This document shows, one piece after another, positions 11,046-23,057 of a stretch of DNA of 64,000 nt (the stretch's first letter is position 1; each line of letters begins with the position of its first letter). The stretch is from Rhizoctonia solani (Eukaryota > Basidiomycota > Agaricomycetes > Cantharellales > Ceratobasidiaceae). The DNA lies in assembly GCF_016906535.1 (NCBI RefSeq), contig NC_057376.1, positions 1,984,001 through 2,048,000 on the forward strand. The letters run 5' to 3'. A program made the translations under genes and the position numbers. Below the pieces are notes generated by a model. The model worked only from the letters and a program-made list of their open reading frames with translations. It was not told where the DNA came from and did not search any database.

Positions 11046-12845
11046 TTAAGCCATTCTAGTTTGCCACTTGCTGGGGAATTCTTTCAATGCTTGCTCGAGG
11101 TTGGTAGTTGACGCCAATCCAACTCGCGGTTGGGGCTGGAAGTTAGAGTCTACATAGTCAAGGACAGCATAGACCTAAGGAAATAGGATGAGCCTGGTTG
11201 AAACGGCCTAAAATCAGAGGAAATCCTTACGTTACGGAAGAAAGGAAGGCCAATAATGCAGTCCCCGCCAGTACGGCTCCAGGACCCAAGAGATGCACGA
11301 CAGCTAGAACGATGTGACTTGAGAATCTGAGAGCAGATAGAGTACAATGCTTAACATACAAGGTTGTTCCATTATAGTCTGCGGTGACACCAGGCGTAAT
11401 GAGATCAATAGGATTGATGGGGTACCACTTATCCCTGAGTATTCGTATCTTGGTTTAGCAGGTGGACTAATGCCTATTGATAAATCACTCACCCGAATTG
11501 GAATTCCATGATCTGAGGCTTATCGCATTCAATAAAGATATCATGCCCGTTGCTGTGCTTGGTTCCGTTGATTGCAGCGACAATTGCGTCGAGAGAGCCA
11601 GGGCGACACATGACATCACTCGCACCAGTATCCAACAGTCCGATGGACAGTCCTTCTGTCAGGGCTATATAAAAGTGATAGGTCCCCGAAACGACGGTAC
11701 ATCTGATAGTTTTTACTCACAACCGAAAAGTGGGATATCTTGCCCATTGAAACGGAGCGAGGTGATGTTAGCGTTCCAAAATTGACGAGTGAGAGGGAGG
11801 CCTTCGTAGTTATAATTGGTGACGTTGACAGTGTCGAAATAGCTAGAAGTAAGTTGTGACATGTGTTTGAGCGACCGCTCCAATAAATACTCACTGAATT
11901 GATTCTGTGGGAATATCTGGATCGATGCCACCTGCACCAAAAACCAGGTGATTAATTATTGAACCTTTACAGATAAATAGTTCTGACTTGCCCAGAGTAA
12001 GTTTGCCAGTTTGGCGAGACGAGTCTCCCCAGCGCGGAAGTGATAGCCCGACCCTGAATATCATATCAAAGATAGAACAATGTTCGAAGAATATCGCCTC
12101 TCGGTACGTACCTGGGGTTTCGTAACTTGCTTTTCTGGATTGCCGTCGTAAGAATAGGATATTCTATCCCAACGATTCAGATCCGAGTCAAAAGATAATA
12201 AAACAAAGATATTAACCTTGGTCAAAGTACCACAAGCGACTGATGTTAAGTTGAGCAAGCCCGAGCAAACCACTGAATGAACGGTTTTGATATTGATGAG
12301 AAATCGAATAGTTCACCAATCCTACACAAGAAATCGGTCATCGTAAATTGCTTGTAGGAAATAGGAGCACCTACCAATGGGCTGTTGGGGTAGCACAAGT
12401 CCTCCTAGATTCGTATCAAGAAACGCCATCGGTCCAGAGACGGACCCTTCGCCAACAGTCGTCCCGAATTCTTTGTCCTAATTTTCACGTTGAATTGGGG
12501 TGTATTTGAAGGACATTATGGCTACGCACTGAAATATTTGTGGTTGGCTTGATCTCGAATGTATTGTATGCATCACAGACGGTACATTTATCGGATGCGA
12601 TAAAAGTGTCGGAGGAGCCAGTATCGAGCAGCAAAGGCATAGTTTGGCCGTCAAAGATCCCATCAACGGTGGCTATGGTACCAGTTCAGCGAGTTACTTT
12701 GGTGCATTATGGGCGTCATACCATATTGATCGTCATGTCTGCCCTGACCAAAGCCAATTGGAAGTTCAAATACTCCATTCTGAGTTGCAGCGCCGGCCGC
12801 CGAGACCACCAGAAACACGACAGGCACAAAAGTAGTTGCAATCAT
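11046..12845 (-). CDS. Secreted pepsin-like aspartic protease (A1)
   Basis: Extracellular acid endopeptidase. ATG at 12845 (MIATTFVPVVFLVVSAAGA) gives a signal peptide, and the mature region starts almost at once (GVFELPIGFGQ) with little propeptide. Both catalytic aspartates are present: PLLLDTGSSDTFIASD in the first lobe and GLLDTGASDVM in the second. The A1 C-terminal block GGDCIIGLPFFRNVYAVLDY is followed by a terminus ending FPSKWQTRMA. Around nine short introns interrupt the gene. It is transcribed away from the oligoribonuclease gene across about 700 bp. The second A1 gene (50812-52736) is a different subtype. Confidence 0.88.
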
Positions 12846-13548
12846 GACAAGGGACTGAGACGAGTAGACGGTTTGTCGTGGGAGGCAGAATTTATAACTC
12901 CTTTAAATGCCTATCCACGCTCCAGTTTGCGCGCGGCTCGAAGGGGGAAACGAATCCATGCAGTGTACGTTAATATTAGAAACTTCCGATAACAAGTTTA
13001 CTAAAGTCAGCTTCCAGCTTTGCCAGACTATACCTAGTAAGAGCACCCGACAGCCCGAGAAGTGGCGGGACGATGCGATGTCGAAGTCGGAGAAGACGGC
13101 ACTCCTCAATCCACGGGGTGCAAGCAAATAGATTGGTCAAACGCGATGTTGTTCTTCGGATTTAAGTAAGAATGGGCCAGCAGGCGGGCAAGTGTATCTA
13201 CCGACTCCTACGACGAAAGTTGAGTACAAGTTCAATACGAAATCAAAGCCACACAGGCTGAGCCTCAGGAGAAATGGCATTCGAAAGAGATCATAAGGTT
13301 ACGGTGAAGTGGAATTACTGGTAGTAAATGGTATCAAGAGGCTCCAGAGTTCCCGCACCTAGAAGCGTATTGCTCATTCAAGTGCCGGCTGGCGACATGT
13401 CTTTGTTCAACCCAGAAATGGGCCGTTCACGTGACATATGCGAACCAAGCGATCTACGATCGGCGATCAAAAAGGACTCAACGACATCTGTTCGGCCGTT
13501 CAGTTCCATCCCGATTTACAAGTTGTGTGAAAAGTTACGATATCGGTA
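12846..13548. promoter_or_regulatory. Divergent intergenic region, A1 protease / oligoribonuclease
   Basis: About 700 bp between two divergent start codons. It must contain both promoters. No recognisable binding site, repeat or extra gene was found; open frames in it are antisense shadows. Confidence 0.45.
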
Positions 13549-14588
13549 ATGAGTGCCCTCGGATTTCAAGGCAGACCTCTGGTATGGATTGATTGCGAGG
13601 TAAGATAATTATGGTTCAATCTTCAATAGCTCCGTTCACCCTTTGCTACACAGATGACTGGTCTCAACCCCGAGACCGACAGAATAATTGAAATCGCCGT
13701 ATTGATAACAAACGGAAACTTAGATCTGGTGGATAAAGCTGGGTGCCAATATGTTGTGAAGACAGATAAACACGTTTTGGACAAGTGAGGGGTATAAGCC
13801 GTGTCATCACTACATAGCTGATCTCTTTCTAGCATGGGCGAATGGTGTGTGAACCAGCACGGAAAGGTGAGATATTTACCAGAAGGGGATTGCTATTAAA
13901 ATATTCTAACTATCATAGCGCTCACTGGACAGTCTGGTCTAACCCAAGAAGCGATCGACTCACCTCACTCGCCAGTTGAAGTGGCAGAGCACGTTCTAGA
14001 GTACATCAAACGTTGGGTACCAGAGCCGCATACAGCATTGCTGGCTGGTAACACTGTGCACGCCGACGCGATGTTTCTGAGGGCGAAAGGGCCAGATTCA
14101 ATAGGCTTTCCGAAGGGTGTCTGGAGTGGTATAATAGAGCACCTTCATTACCGGTATGAGCATTACACAGGTCTTACGCTACGCTTTTTGGGCTAAACTT
14201 ATTTTAGTATAGTTGGTATGTGTCGTAGGAAAGGTGCAAATAAACATTATTAAAAGAGGTCAAATTTGGTAGACGTTAGCACTATCAAGGTCGGTCATTT
14301 ATATATATAAGAAAAGTTGTTTGAGTAAGTGTTACTTTAGGAACTATGCTGCAGTTGGTATCCGGATGTAGCAAAGAAATACAAAGAACAGACAAAAAAA
14401 GAATCAGCGCATCGGTATGTCATTTCGGCTTTCTGTAATCGTCTGGTGGTTTACTAATTATCCTTCAGTGCATTGGATGATATTCAGGATTCGATTGACG
14501 GTAAGCTATTGATATCGCAAACGAATAATAGCTTGACAACTGACCTACCTCAGAACTGAGGTTTTACCGTAATACTATCTTCAAATGA
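13549..14588 (+). CDS. REX2: Oligoribonuclease (Orn/REXO2 family 3'-5' exonuclease)
   Basis: Degrades 2-5 nt RNA fragments, in fungi mainly in mitochondria. All exons can be read with canonical splice sites and no frame break: WIDCE / MTGLNPETDRIIEIAVLI (DEDDh Exo I, Asp and Glu), NMGEWCVNQHGK / SGLTQEAID, LLAGNTVHADAMFL (Exo II), HLHYR / IVDVSTIKELC with WYPDV (Exo III), ALDDIQDSI and the terminus ELRFYRNTIFK. Two splice details matter: one acceptor is CTGGACAG at about 13932, and an 8-nt exon (TATAGTTG, about 14210-14217) completes the RIVDVSTIK motif. Length of about 190 residues matches the family. No mitochondrial presequence is visible ahead of MSALGF. A decayed copy lies directly downstream. 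Confidence 0.92.
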
Positions 14589-15110
14589 TGTGTTCGCCAT
14601 TTTGATGTCACTCTCCTCAGCCAGTGTATAAAGCGAGTGAGCTGTAAATTAAAACGAGACTCGGGATCTTGCAAGTAAGAAGAGACACCATGTAACCTCT
14701 GGATCTACCCTATTAGCCGATAATCCGGATGGTGAATTTGGGGAATCGTTGACACCATCAAGGTGGATATCGGAGCGAGTATCATGTAAGCCACCCAGGA
14801 ATGACTCGAGCTGGCTAAAGTATAGGACTCTGAAAAGATGAGAGTTAGATTCCTGAAAGTGAATGACGCATCATGCCTCACAACTTTATATGATTTATTT
14901 AAATATCTGGCATAACTAATGAGTCTTTCTAATTAAATAGGAAATCTTCAATGCCAGGGAGGTTTTATCATGTAACTTGGCAGCGCTGCCCTCACTTGTA
15001 CTGCAGGCAGAATCTACCATCACATATACGAACGCGCCAGACTGAGGCATAAGTCGAGTTGGAAATATCTTCAAAAACACTTTGCACGTGATCAAGGTAG
15101 ATCTGATCAA
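14589..15110. other. Spacer between oligoribonuclease gene and its decayed copy
   Basis: No gene seen. It should contain the terminator of the active gene and the old promoter of the duplicated one. AT-rich at about 14890-14945. Confidence 0.45.
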
Positions 15111-16176
15111 ATGACATCCCTCGGCTTCAGCGATGGCCCATTAATTCGAGTTGACCTTGAGGTAAGTTACTATCTAGCTGGATATTAATTATAATACTTC
15201 GCATTTTAGACAACCGGTCTTGACGCAAAGACATACAGAATCTTGGAAATTGCCGTCCTTATCACCAATGGGAATCTCGATTTAATTGACGAACAAGGGT
15301 GTCATTACGTTGTGAAGTCTGGTCCTGAGGCACTAAACGAGTGAGGGTCGTGGTATCCGTTCTATACGGGAGTACTAAACTAGCGTACAGAATGGATGAA
15401 TAGTGCTTAAACCAGCATACCAAGGTCTCTTGAGCGAGTATATCCATTGTACCCAGCTATTGGCTTACAATATATAGACTGGTCTGGTCAAGGCAACCCA
15501 GGAATCTACGCATACTCCAGAGGAGGTGGCTAGGCCGTCCTCGGATACATTCAGCGTTGGGTATCAGAGCCTCGTATGGCGGTACTGGCCGGAAGTAGTG
15601 TCCATTTTGACGCAATATTCCTCCATGCAACGGGGCCTGACGTCATCGAAAACAATGGATTGCCGATATGGAACGTCATCCTGGATCATCTGCATTACAG
15701 GTGCCCCACTGATTTATTTTTTTATTAAAAAAAAAACGCCCTCATGTTAAATGAAGATTGATTCAGGATTGTTGGTACGCTATATTGAAAGGTATTTTGA
15801 GCAGTTTTTGACTGGTCAGGAGAGACGTTAGCACACTGAAGGTACCCTTTTTTTGAGTATTTTGCCGTATTGAAGCCTAAATTCTTGCACCTTAGGAGCT
15901 CTGTAGGCGTTGGTATCCCAGCGTTACACAACGATGGAAAGAAATTCTCCCCATGAAAGCAACCATCGGTAGGGTAGCAATATCCATATCGTGAAATTTT
16001 AGAACTTATAGCCTTCAGTGCCCCTGATGATATTAGAAACTCCATTAGAGGTATGGTTTTGCTGGCTTTATGAGACGCCGAAAGTTTTCTCACTTATATA
16101 TGACTCAGAGTTAAAGTTTTATCGCGAGGCTTTATTCCTGAAACAACCTCGTCATGTCGATGCGGTGCCCGAATAA
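15111..16176 (+). pseudogene. Decayed tandem copy of oligoribonuclease
   Basis: The same exon order as the gene upstream can be followed: VDLE / TTGLDAKTYRILEIAVLI, YVVKSGPEALNE, MDE-stop-CLNQHTK (TAG where the intact gene has the TGG of EWC), a one-base frame break near 15533 before GYIQRWVSEPRMAVLAG, VHFDAIFL, LDHLHY, DVSTLK, ELCRRWYP, DDIRNSI and a last exon reading ELKFYREALFLK. Introns lie at the equivalent sites, so it arose by DNA duplication and not from mRNA. The many substitutions show that it is old. The Exo I MTGL has become TTGL. It is probably non-functional; a truncated product cannot be excluded. Confidence 0.85.
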
Positions 16177-16314
16177 CTTTGCAAGCAAGAGATAGGATGC
16201 ACACTTGATCATCTAATCGAATCTCGATTCCTAAATGCACCACATGAACCGAGCCAGACGGCAGTGCTATGAAATGATTTGTCGAGAATCTAAGGCCGAT
16301 CCGTCTATTCATCC

Positions 16315-17530
16315 ACGGAATCCAGTGCACAAGAAATATCCTCTTTTGATTCGGAGCGGGATGCCTCAAGGCGAAGTGTTTTACCTAGCCTGTTATGAAT
16401 CATCGAAGGACTGAGCTATTAAATCAGGGCCTACATTACTAAATGTTGGTTTGAGTCTATCACGCATAAACTCTAAAAGCGTAGGATTCTCAAAATATTT
16501 CATCCTGAAATGGGATACTCGCTCAGTTCTCAGGTCCTACTGTTCTAGGAAAATAGGAACTTACACCAAGATACCCGACTTGTGATCACCATCAGCGCCA
16601 ATCTTCATATGCTCATGGCAAAACCAAATGCCATTGACAAAGTTCAAGGGAAGATTCGGTATCCTTGATAGTATTTCCTACGCCACACATCGTTTCGACG
16701 GAAGCTCATGTACGAAGCGAAATAACATGACGTACCACTGAGGTCGCGCACATATCAGACAAAACAACGTCCCTTCGTCTCCTACAAGCTCCGATACCCT
16801 TTGCTGAGTAAATTGAGAAGTAAAGTCACCTCGGAGAATATGGACTCCCGAAATGGGTTGGATTGACAAACGGATAGCTCATGTTACGAAGCGACAATAA
16901 CATGACGTACCACTGAGGTTCGCGCACATATCAGACAAAACAACGTCCACCCTTCGGTCTCCTACAAGCTCCGATACCCTTTGCTGAGTAAATTGAGAAG
17001 TAAAGTCACCTCGGAGAATATGGACTCCCGAAATGGGTTGGATTGACAAGAGGTCAACGGCAATTAACTTGGATGCCTGTCGTCTCGCGACAGGAGGCAC
17101 TTCGTTTTCTTCAGAAGTAGGTGGCCCATCTTCTGGTTCCGGTTTAGAAACTAGTTAATTCTCTGAGCGGCGACCTGGGTCATCCTATCGCGGACGAGGT
17201 TGCGACGATTGTTAGTCATAGGTTGTTGGTATTCGAGACTTACCTCCCGGTGCAGCACCAAGATCACAAACCACCTGCCCGGGACGAAGAATTCTGAATT
17301 TTTTGTCAATTTCGATTAGCTTGAAAGCGCTCCGAGCACGATAAGCCACCCCATCGGTCCAGCTCCAGAACGCTGTTTGACATATGGATCTTTTGCCTTG
17401 GTTCGTCATAGGTTAGGATCGGGTTGGGCCGAGACACCGACTGGTATACCTGTCGTGCGAGCCAGTTTGTACTAGACTTGGTCGACTTGCATCTCCCCTT
17501 CCCAATAAATCTAGCTGCAAAATGATGCAT
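16315..17530 (-). CDS. MRM2: FtsJ/RlmE-type 2'-O-ribose methyltransferase, probably mitochondrial (Mrm2-like)
   Basis: S-adenosylmethionine-dependent methyltransferase expected to modify mitochondrial large-subunit rRNA. ATG at 17530 gives an Arg/Lys-rich start ([16 protein letters not shown]) fit for mitochondrial import, then SSTNWLARQ and, after an intron, [25 protein letters not shown] supplies the first K of the K-D-K-E set, [11 protein letters not shown] is the SAM motif, DVVLSDM gives D, VMKYFENP gives the second K, and ASRSESKED gives E before the stop at 16315. Two frame breaks are seen (near 17345 and near 16640), and a 170-180 bp tandem duplication lies inside (16698-17049). Because these differ by indels only, sequence or assembly error is as likely as gene decay. 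It converges with the oligoribonuclease pseudogene. Confidence 0.8.
16698..17049. repeat. Head-to-tail tandem duplication inside the MRM2-like gene
   Basis: Units 16698-16869 and 16870-17049 abut each other and are nearly identical. Every difference I found is a missing base or two in the left unit (for example GCGAAATAAC against GCGACAATAAC, and GTCCCTTCGTC against GTCCACCCTTCGGTC). Both units encode the block [18 protein letters not shown]. Real duplications normally gain substitutions too, so an assembly join is suspected. Confidence 0.85.
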
Positions 17531-17717
17531 TACAAATTGACTCAATTGGGTCCAGCTCTGCTGACTAATTACAAAGATAAGTTTACATCTATCGAGTTCA
17601 AGAGACAGTGAGACGATGTAGGAGAGTAGCAAACAAACAAACAAGGATATAGTGAAAGTCCAATGATTGCGAACACGGGTACGTCGAAAAAGAAACAAAC
17701 AAAAAAAGAAGAAAAAT

Positions 17718-20095
17718 CTATTGTGCAGGCCGTTGGACAAAGTAGCCGTCTGACGCGCCAAGTCCCGGGGCCGGCGTAGCGCCTGTATGCGCGTCATAGT
17801 ACAACGTGTGGCCTGAGTTGGTCCGGTCGGGCTGAGTTGGTGAAAGTGGCTCCGCGATTGCAGACGCGGGCGACGCAACCCCCTTCTCCGCAATACGGTC
17901 GGTAGATGCCCCGTGAGGCGAGCTCGAGTCAACTCGTTTCCGCCTAAAGAACTGAACGGTACTCCAGACCAAATATGCGAATATAATTACAACCCCAATC
18001 CCCATACCGCAGCGGTAACAATCCCGATTACTGTCCTGGGAATAGGCTTCACTCCTAGGCTCTCAATAAATGGAATCATTAATCCCATCGCAACGACACG
18101 GAACCAACGGAGAGTGATTCCCATCCGGGTCGGGGGAGGAATAAATGGCGTAGGAAGATTGGGTACAGGCGACTCAGGCGTGGCGTTTAGGATCAAGTCG
18201 CGTTCTCGGCGCCGAGCTTGCCACCTGATGAAAATCGCTGCGCCCAGAGAAAGAATTTCAATAGCGAGGATCCCAGCTACTTGAGCTGTTCCGGAGCGGG
18301 ATGCAAATGCAACAAAGACAGATGTAATGAAAATGGGAATAGTCAAGAGGGCGATCATAGGAAAGGAAGGTCGGAGGGCTGCGAGGCGACGAGTATCATC
18401 GAGTGAGCGAGAATTGAGGGAGAGTTTGAACCAAGTCCAGCCAAGACCGGCCCAAGTCGTTAGGATGCATATGACGCTAAGGAGAGTCGCGAGCCAGGAA
18501 TCACGTAGGGTCCATTGGTACATCGTAAATACGGTGACGGGCAATATGAGGACCAGCGCCAGGCGGAGGAACATGCCATGAAGCATATTACTGACGCGAG
18601 GTACCAGACTTTCTGATGATATCTGTCCCTTTCCAGCAAGGCGAGTTCGAGCACCGATAGTCCGTTTCCACAACTGGTAGGCAATGCAGACACCAAGTAC
18701 AATAGCCCCAATGACCAGCCATTCAAAGAAAACGCCCAAAAATGCATTTGCCGTGGCTACCCCGGCCCCGTTGACATATACCGGCACGCCTCCGGGGAGA
18801 GCATCAGCTTCGGTTACGGTTGCAGGATTGATAAAAACTCGTTTCTCGAGCGCACTATTCAATACGCCGAGGCCGGTTGCGTTCGTCGAGGTAAATGAGT
18901 ATCCATAGTTATTTCCTAAGTCGACATTCTGAGCTACCGCCTGCACAGAACCAAGGGCCAAATTTTGGTTGTAGGGACTAAGTCTGCGATTCACGTACTC
19001 ATCAGTTGGAAGAGCATCATCTCCTAGTCGTGCACCGGTTCGTTGGCGAAGGTGGTCAATGGCTGATTGGGACGGGATGGGACCAGTCAAGAGAAGCACC
19101 CAGGGGAGTTTTCGGCAAACGCTCGGTATGCCGAAGCTGTGTGAGAAGTCCGTCAGTAAGCCGCATCAGAGACGGGAATAGAGAGCTCGGCCACCAGGTC
19201 GAGAAAATATGAACGAGAGATGACGAAGGCGCAGCAGGATTTGAATTCAAATGACGGGAGGATGTGTCATGCTCTGAAATCCAAAGAAACTAACTTACGA
19301 TAATTCAGATTTAGCAATGCACTGATTCCAATCATTTGCACAAAGGAAACAATATCCACCACCCTCCATAGTTCCTTGTCAGCCCAATTCCCGCTCTCTC
19401 CGTTCCCCTCCATTTGGCTTTTGACATGGACCATAATGCACTGGTCACAATGCTGAATAATACGACACCGACTGCGGACCAGGTAGCTCCGGGCTGTCGC
19501 ATGCTCCAGCCATTGGAGAGTGTCGCGCTTACACACGCGGCAACCTCTCCTGTGTCTACCCGTAGCAACTCGAGCTGCGCATATGCCTCAAGGTCGGGGA
19601 CGGTGTAACCAATGGTAGGAATTTTTGATGAAAACGAATCAGGTATAGGAAGAGTTCCTTGGCCAGAAAAGTTGTAAAGAGGGAGAGGGCAAACTGCTGA
19701 AGCAAGGTCGCACAGATTAAGATCGAGAGAAACTGGTTGCATGCCATATACGGTCAAATTGAGGGAGAGAGATACTCGTAAATCGTCACGTAAAGAGGCC
19801 GTCACCTATAATAGGTTATTAAGAGGGCCAATAACTAAAGCAACAGGACTTACATCGAACACCCGACGCATTCTCTTTGTAGTATCGAATGTCAAGCTCT
19901 TGTACAAGTACGTTCTCGGGAGGTGCACAGTATGTTACGGCCGAGGTAACTGTCCACAGAATAAAAACCAGTCGTCAGCACGGCAACCTCGGATCGAGCC
20001 GATTATTCACATAACACGTCTCGCCGAGCACCAACGGTGCCAGCTCCTAGCAATCCCGCAACCAACAGCCAGCGTAGGTGGGTCACGGTCGGCAT
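17718..20095 (-). CDS. Flc/TRP-like membrane protein with ML-like lumenal domain
   Basis: Member of the fungal flavin-carrier/TRP-like (Pkd2-related) family, multi-pass proteins of ER, plasma membrane or vacuole linked to calcium and cell-wall homeostasis. ATG at 20095 starts a signal sequence (MPTVTHLRWLLVAGLLGAG). The ML-like domain follows with VTYCAPPENVLVQELDIRYY, LNLCDLASAVCPLPLYNFSG and GEVAACVSATLSNGW, then SVGVVLF-type first helix region, VDIVSFVQMIGISALLNLNY, and a long exon (17987-19099) holding the TRP helices (VIGAIVLGVCIAYQLW, LALVLILPVTVFTMYQW, GLGWTWFKLSLNSRSLDD). The last exon gives a final helix (VIIFAYLVWSTVQFFRR) and a soluble tail ending YFVQRPAQ. Length of about 680 residues fits small family members. 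Transport of any particular substrate is not shown. Confidence 0.85.
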
Positions 20096-21032
20096 CAAGT
20101 AGATAAGAGAGAAATCTATACTTCTAACAGGTTCTACAGGTATTTAACGAGTGCGGGCATGGGAAACAGACGAGCAAGCCGAGCCGAGATGGAAGTCAAG
20201 TTGAGGCACAAATCCATGGGCAAGTTAGGGATAATCTGTAATCATGGCAACACAGCCACACACCTTTTGTTTCCTTGGAACCCGTTGGTCGCGGGTGAAC
20301 TCCAGTCAAAGCCCTTGCAATTGTTCCCTCAGCCTTTTGAGCTCGCACAGAGTCAAATTTCATCTTGGCGCCATGCACACGCTGTAGGCCGCGCGATTCG
20401 ACGGTCGAAGTTCCCCTACGTTTTTGGGGTGGTGATGTGTCCTGTGTACCTTACATACGCTCTATGATCATCATAAGCAGCAACACGATCGAACAAAAAC
20501 TTGCGTCATTCATTGGCCCTCCGCAGCATTGATCGACGGGGTCCAAGGTATTTGACGCCATCTCCGGTGGAATTTGGGAGCGAAATCAAAGTCTCGGTGG
20601 ACATAGTAATCGACAGTGACCGAGAAATTCGACGTAATAATGCGAAACTTCGCCCTATGACCGCACTGTTTGTCTTATGCATGGACTATGACCCAGACCT
20701 GAGGGTTTCTACCACTCAATACGACCTGTTACGCACCTTGTTCGGAAAGAAGGCGGGATAAGGATGAGTCGCAAGTCATGAGACCCATCGATCTGGCTGC
20801 CCGAACATGCACATCGCTTACAGGAAAGATTTGCGTTTCTCAATCGATGGTGATTTCGTCAGACCTGGGCTATCAGACCTATGAATCATCAACATCCTAC
20901 TGTCCTTAGAGTGCTGCTTCAGATGAATAACGACAATGAAGCATTAACTAAAAGCTCGATGCAAACTGGATTCTTTATTTCATTCGACCAGACAGCTATA
21001 TATTTGGTACATTCTTTCATTGATAAGTGTTT
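20096..21032. other. Intergenic, no supported gene
   Basis: Contains the promoter of the Flc/TRP-like gene. An 86-codon open frame at 20501-20761 (plus) has an ATG and mixed composition but no recognised motif; I do not call it. Confidence 0.45.
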
Positions 21033-22290
21033 CTAAGCAGGTTCAAAGTACCACTTTTGATGTTCCTCGCCGGTCCTCGGCCATAGAACAATCTTAGTAC
21101 CATCTGCCGGGTTAGCTCCGGCCACGTCGAACACATTAAATGGATAAGCTGGGAGATATCCTAAAATTTTATGAGTGATAAGTCTCGATACAGGCGTAAA
21201 TATAGAAACTCACCAGAACCCCTTGTCTGCTGGGGTGATTATGAGCATGTAATCCGGATCCAGTGATTTGTAGATTCCTAAGGCTGTGTCTTGTTGTAAA
21301 TCTGTAACGCCCGTCATGTCTCCACCAACTGTCTTGATGGCCATAGCAGTTCCAGTTGCCGTCGGGACAACATACCACTGCGCAATCACGTTTCGCATCG
21401 AAATTCTGGAAGGGGATTACACGAAAGTAGATACCTTTTGGTCTTTACTACCGTTTGCCTGATGTCCGACTACTGCCCCGTCCCACTCCCATATTCCGCA
21501 TGCATAACGGTATCAGTCCCAACGTTCCTGATGACATAGTGACCTGGAGCGAATGGGTAGTGGATATTTCGATGTAGAGTCGGCGCGGGAAGCACTTTAT
21601 CGAGTGGGCTTTGGAGAGTATGTTAGAAAGGAGTCACAAGCAACATGATGTATGTTCGGTTTGCTTACCCAACAAACTGGAAAATCCACTTCTCGTCGGC
21701 AACGCGGCGGCACCTAGCTACCTTTGCCTGCAGATTTATTGGGGTTTGAGTCAACAGTTGATGAAGCACACAGCAATAGAATTGCGGCTTACAACATTGT
21801 CAGCCTTAAAGTATTAAATAGGTTAGTTGCCTGTGGGCTGTAAATCTATACAGGACTTACTGCGCTCATTATTCCGACATAGTGGTTCCATTGCATATGA
21901 AAGCTACCGTCAAGGTGAGAATAAACGGCTTCCAGGAGTTATCTGGGACTTACTAATACTGTCCAGCCACCCCAGCGTCCTCAAGACACCATATGCCCGT
22001 GCCACCGATTATCATATGATTATCGCTAGCATTGTAATTCAGGTACTGATCGCCCTCTAGGTTGGTTACATGATAACCCCGTAAATGCCAGATGCAGGAG
22101 ATAGGCGCCACTAACGACGAGAGTGCATGTTAATGATCATCACGATTATTAGAATGCCAATTTATCTCACCTGTGACTTTTTCTGTATTGGTTGGGGACC
22201 CAACAATTGACGATGGGACGACATGGTCAACCAATTGCCAGTCGAGGCGTGTTTGATTTGATAGATTCCGGCTTCAGGGAGCTTTGACAT
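21033..22290 (-). CDS. Ricin-type beta-trefoil lectin (cytosolic, carbohydrate-binding)
   Basis: Predicted sugar-binding lectin of the R-type fold, a family common in Rhizoctonia and mushrooms; only the binding fold is present, with no enzymatic chain. ATG at 22290 begins MSKLPEAGIYQIKHASTG with no signal peptide. Later exons carry HYVTNLEGDQYLNYNASD, HYVIRNVGTDTVMH, a DQK/WYVV block whose QxW motif is split by an intron, and a C-terminus with FDVAGANPADGT and HQKWYFEPA. The repeated QxW marks the trefoil lobes. One lobe changes frame near 21505-21512 without an obvious intron, and the middle exon at 21840-21930 is poorly defined. The gene is therefore either damaged or affected by a sequence indel. 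Confidence 0.75.
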
Positions 22291-23057
22291 ATTGTTAAGT
22301 CAATGTAGAAAGACCTGGTTGGTTGGAGAGCAAGCGCAATCCATGGGTTTATATACCCAGCCAACCATAGGTCTTTGTTCAGTTTTTTTCGGCCACAAAG
22401 ATTACGAGATCGAGTACGTTTACACGTCAGATGGCTCTGTCGATATCGAGACCCGAAACTTTAGATCTGCCGATTGATTAAAGTACCGCAGGAACCGTGT
22501 TCGGCCCCGGTGCTGTGGAATATTCTGGGGGTCTCGATGGGGTCTCCTAGACTGAGAACCACTACGCTACCTGGTTCACGATGAACCCCCAAACCCCCAA
22601 GTACGGAAAATCCGCATGACGTTCAGATTTTGCGAGACACCCGTACCATCACTAGTCAGCTGATTACGGACTTTTGGTATACCCAATTAATCAGTAACAA
22701 GTAATCCACGCATGTAGAAACTTTGTAGATACATTGTTCAGCCCTTCCTCGATTGTATAGTATTTATGTCTTATTTAACTATCCATGATAACCAGCCACA
22801 GCCTTGCCGATGGCTGTTGCCCAAATTAAGTTGATTACCGACCCTGAGATCAGCTTTCTCATCATTAGTCACAAAGCACAGCCACAGACCTCCAAATCTA
22901 GTTCGCTGCTCGGTCTCATGGGTACATTCCGCTTGCAAGCTATTCTGAACGCTGTGGTACATTATTGGGCTCCATAAGCCTCGCTATTCAAGTTTGATGG
23001 ACCTGGACCGTCAAAGTGCGTGTTTCTAAAAGTAGAATGATGGTTAGAGTGTTATTT
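22291..23057. other. Intergenic, no supported gene
   Basis: Promoter side of the lectin gene. No coding stretch, tRNA or repeat that I can defend. Confidence 0.45.

Noticed and set aside
15111..16176. Oligoribonuclease copy as a processed (mRNA-derived) pseudogene
   Set aside because: Introns are present at the equivalent positions, so it is a DNA duplication.
22518..22580. Possible tRNA-like stretch with GGTTC-type segment
   Set aside because: No consistent cloverleaf or acceptor stem could be drawn by eye.
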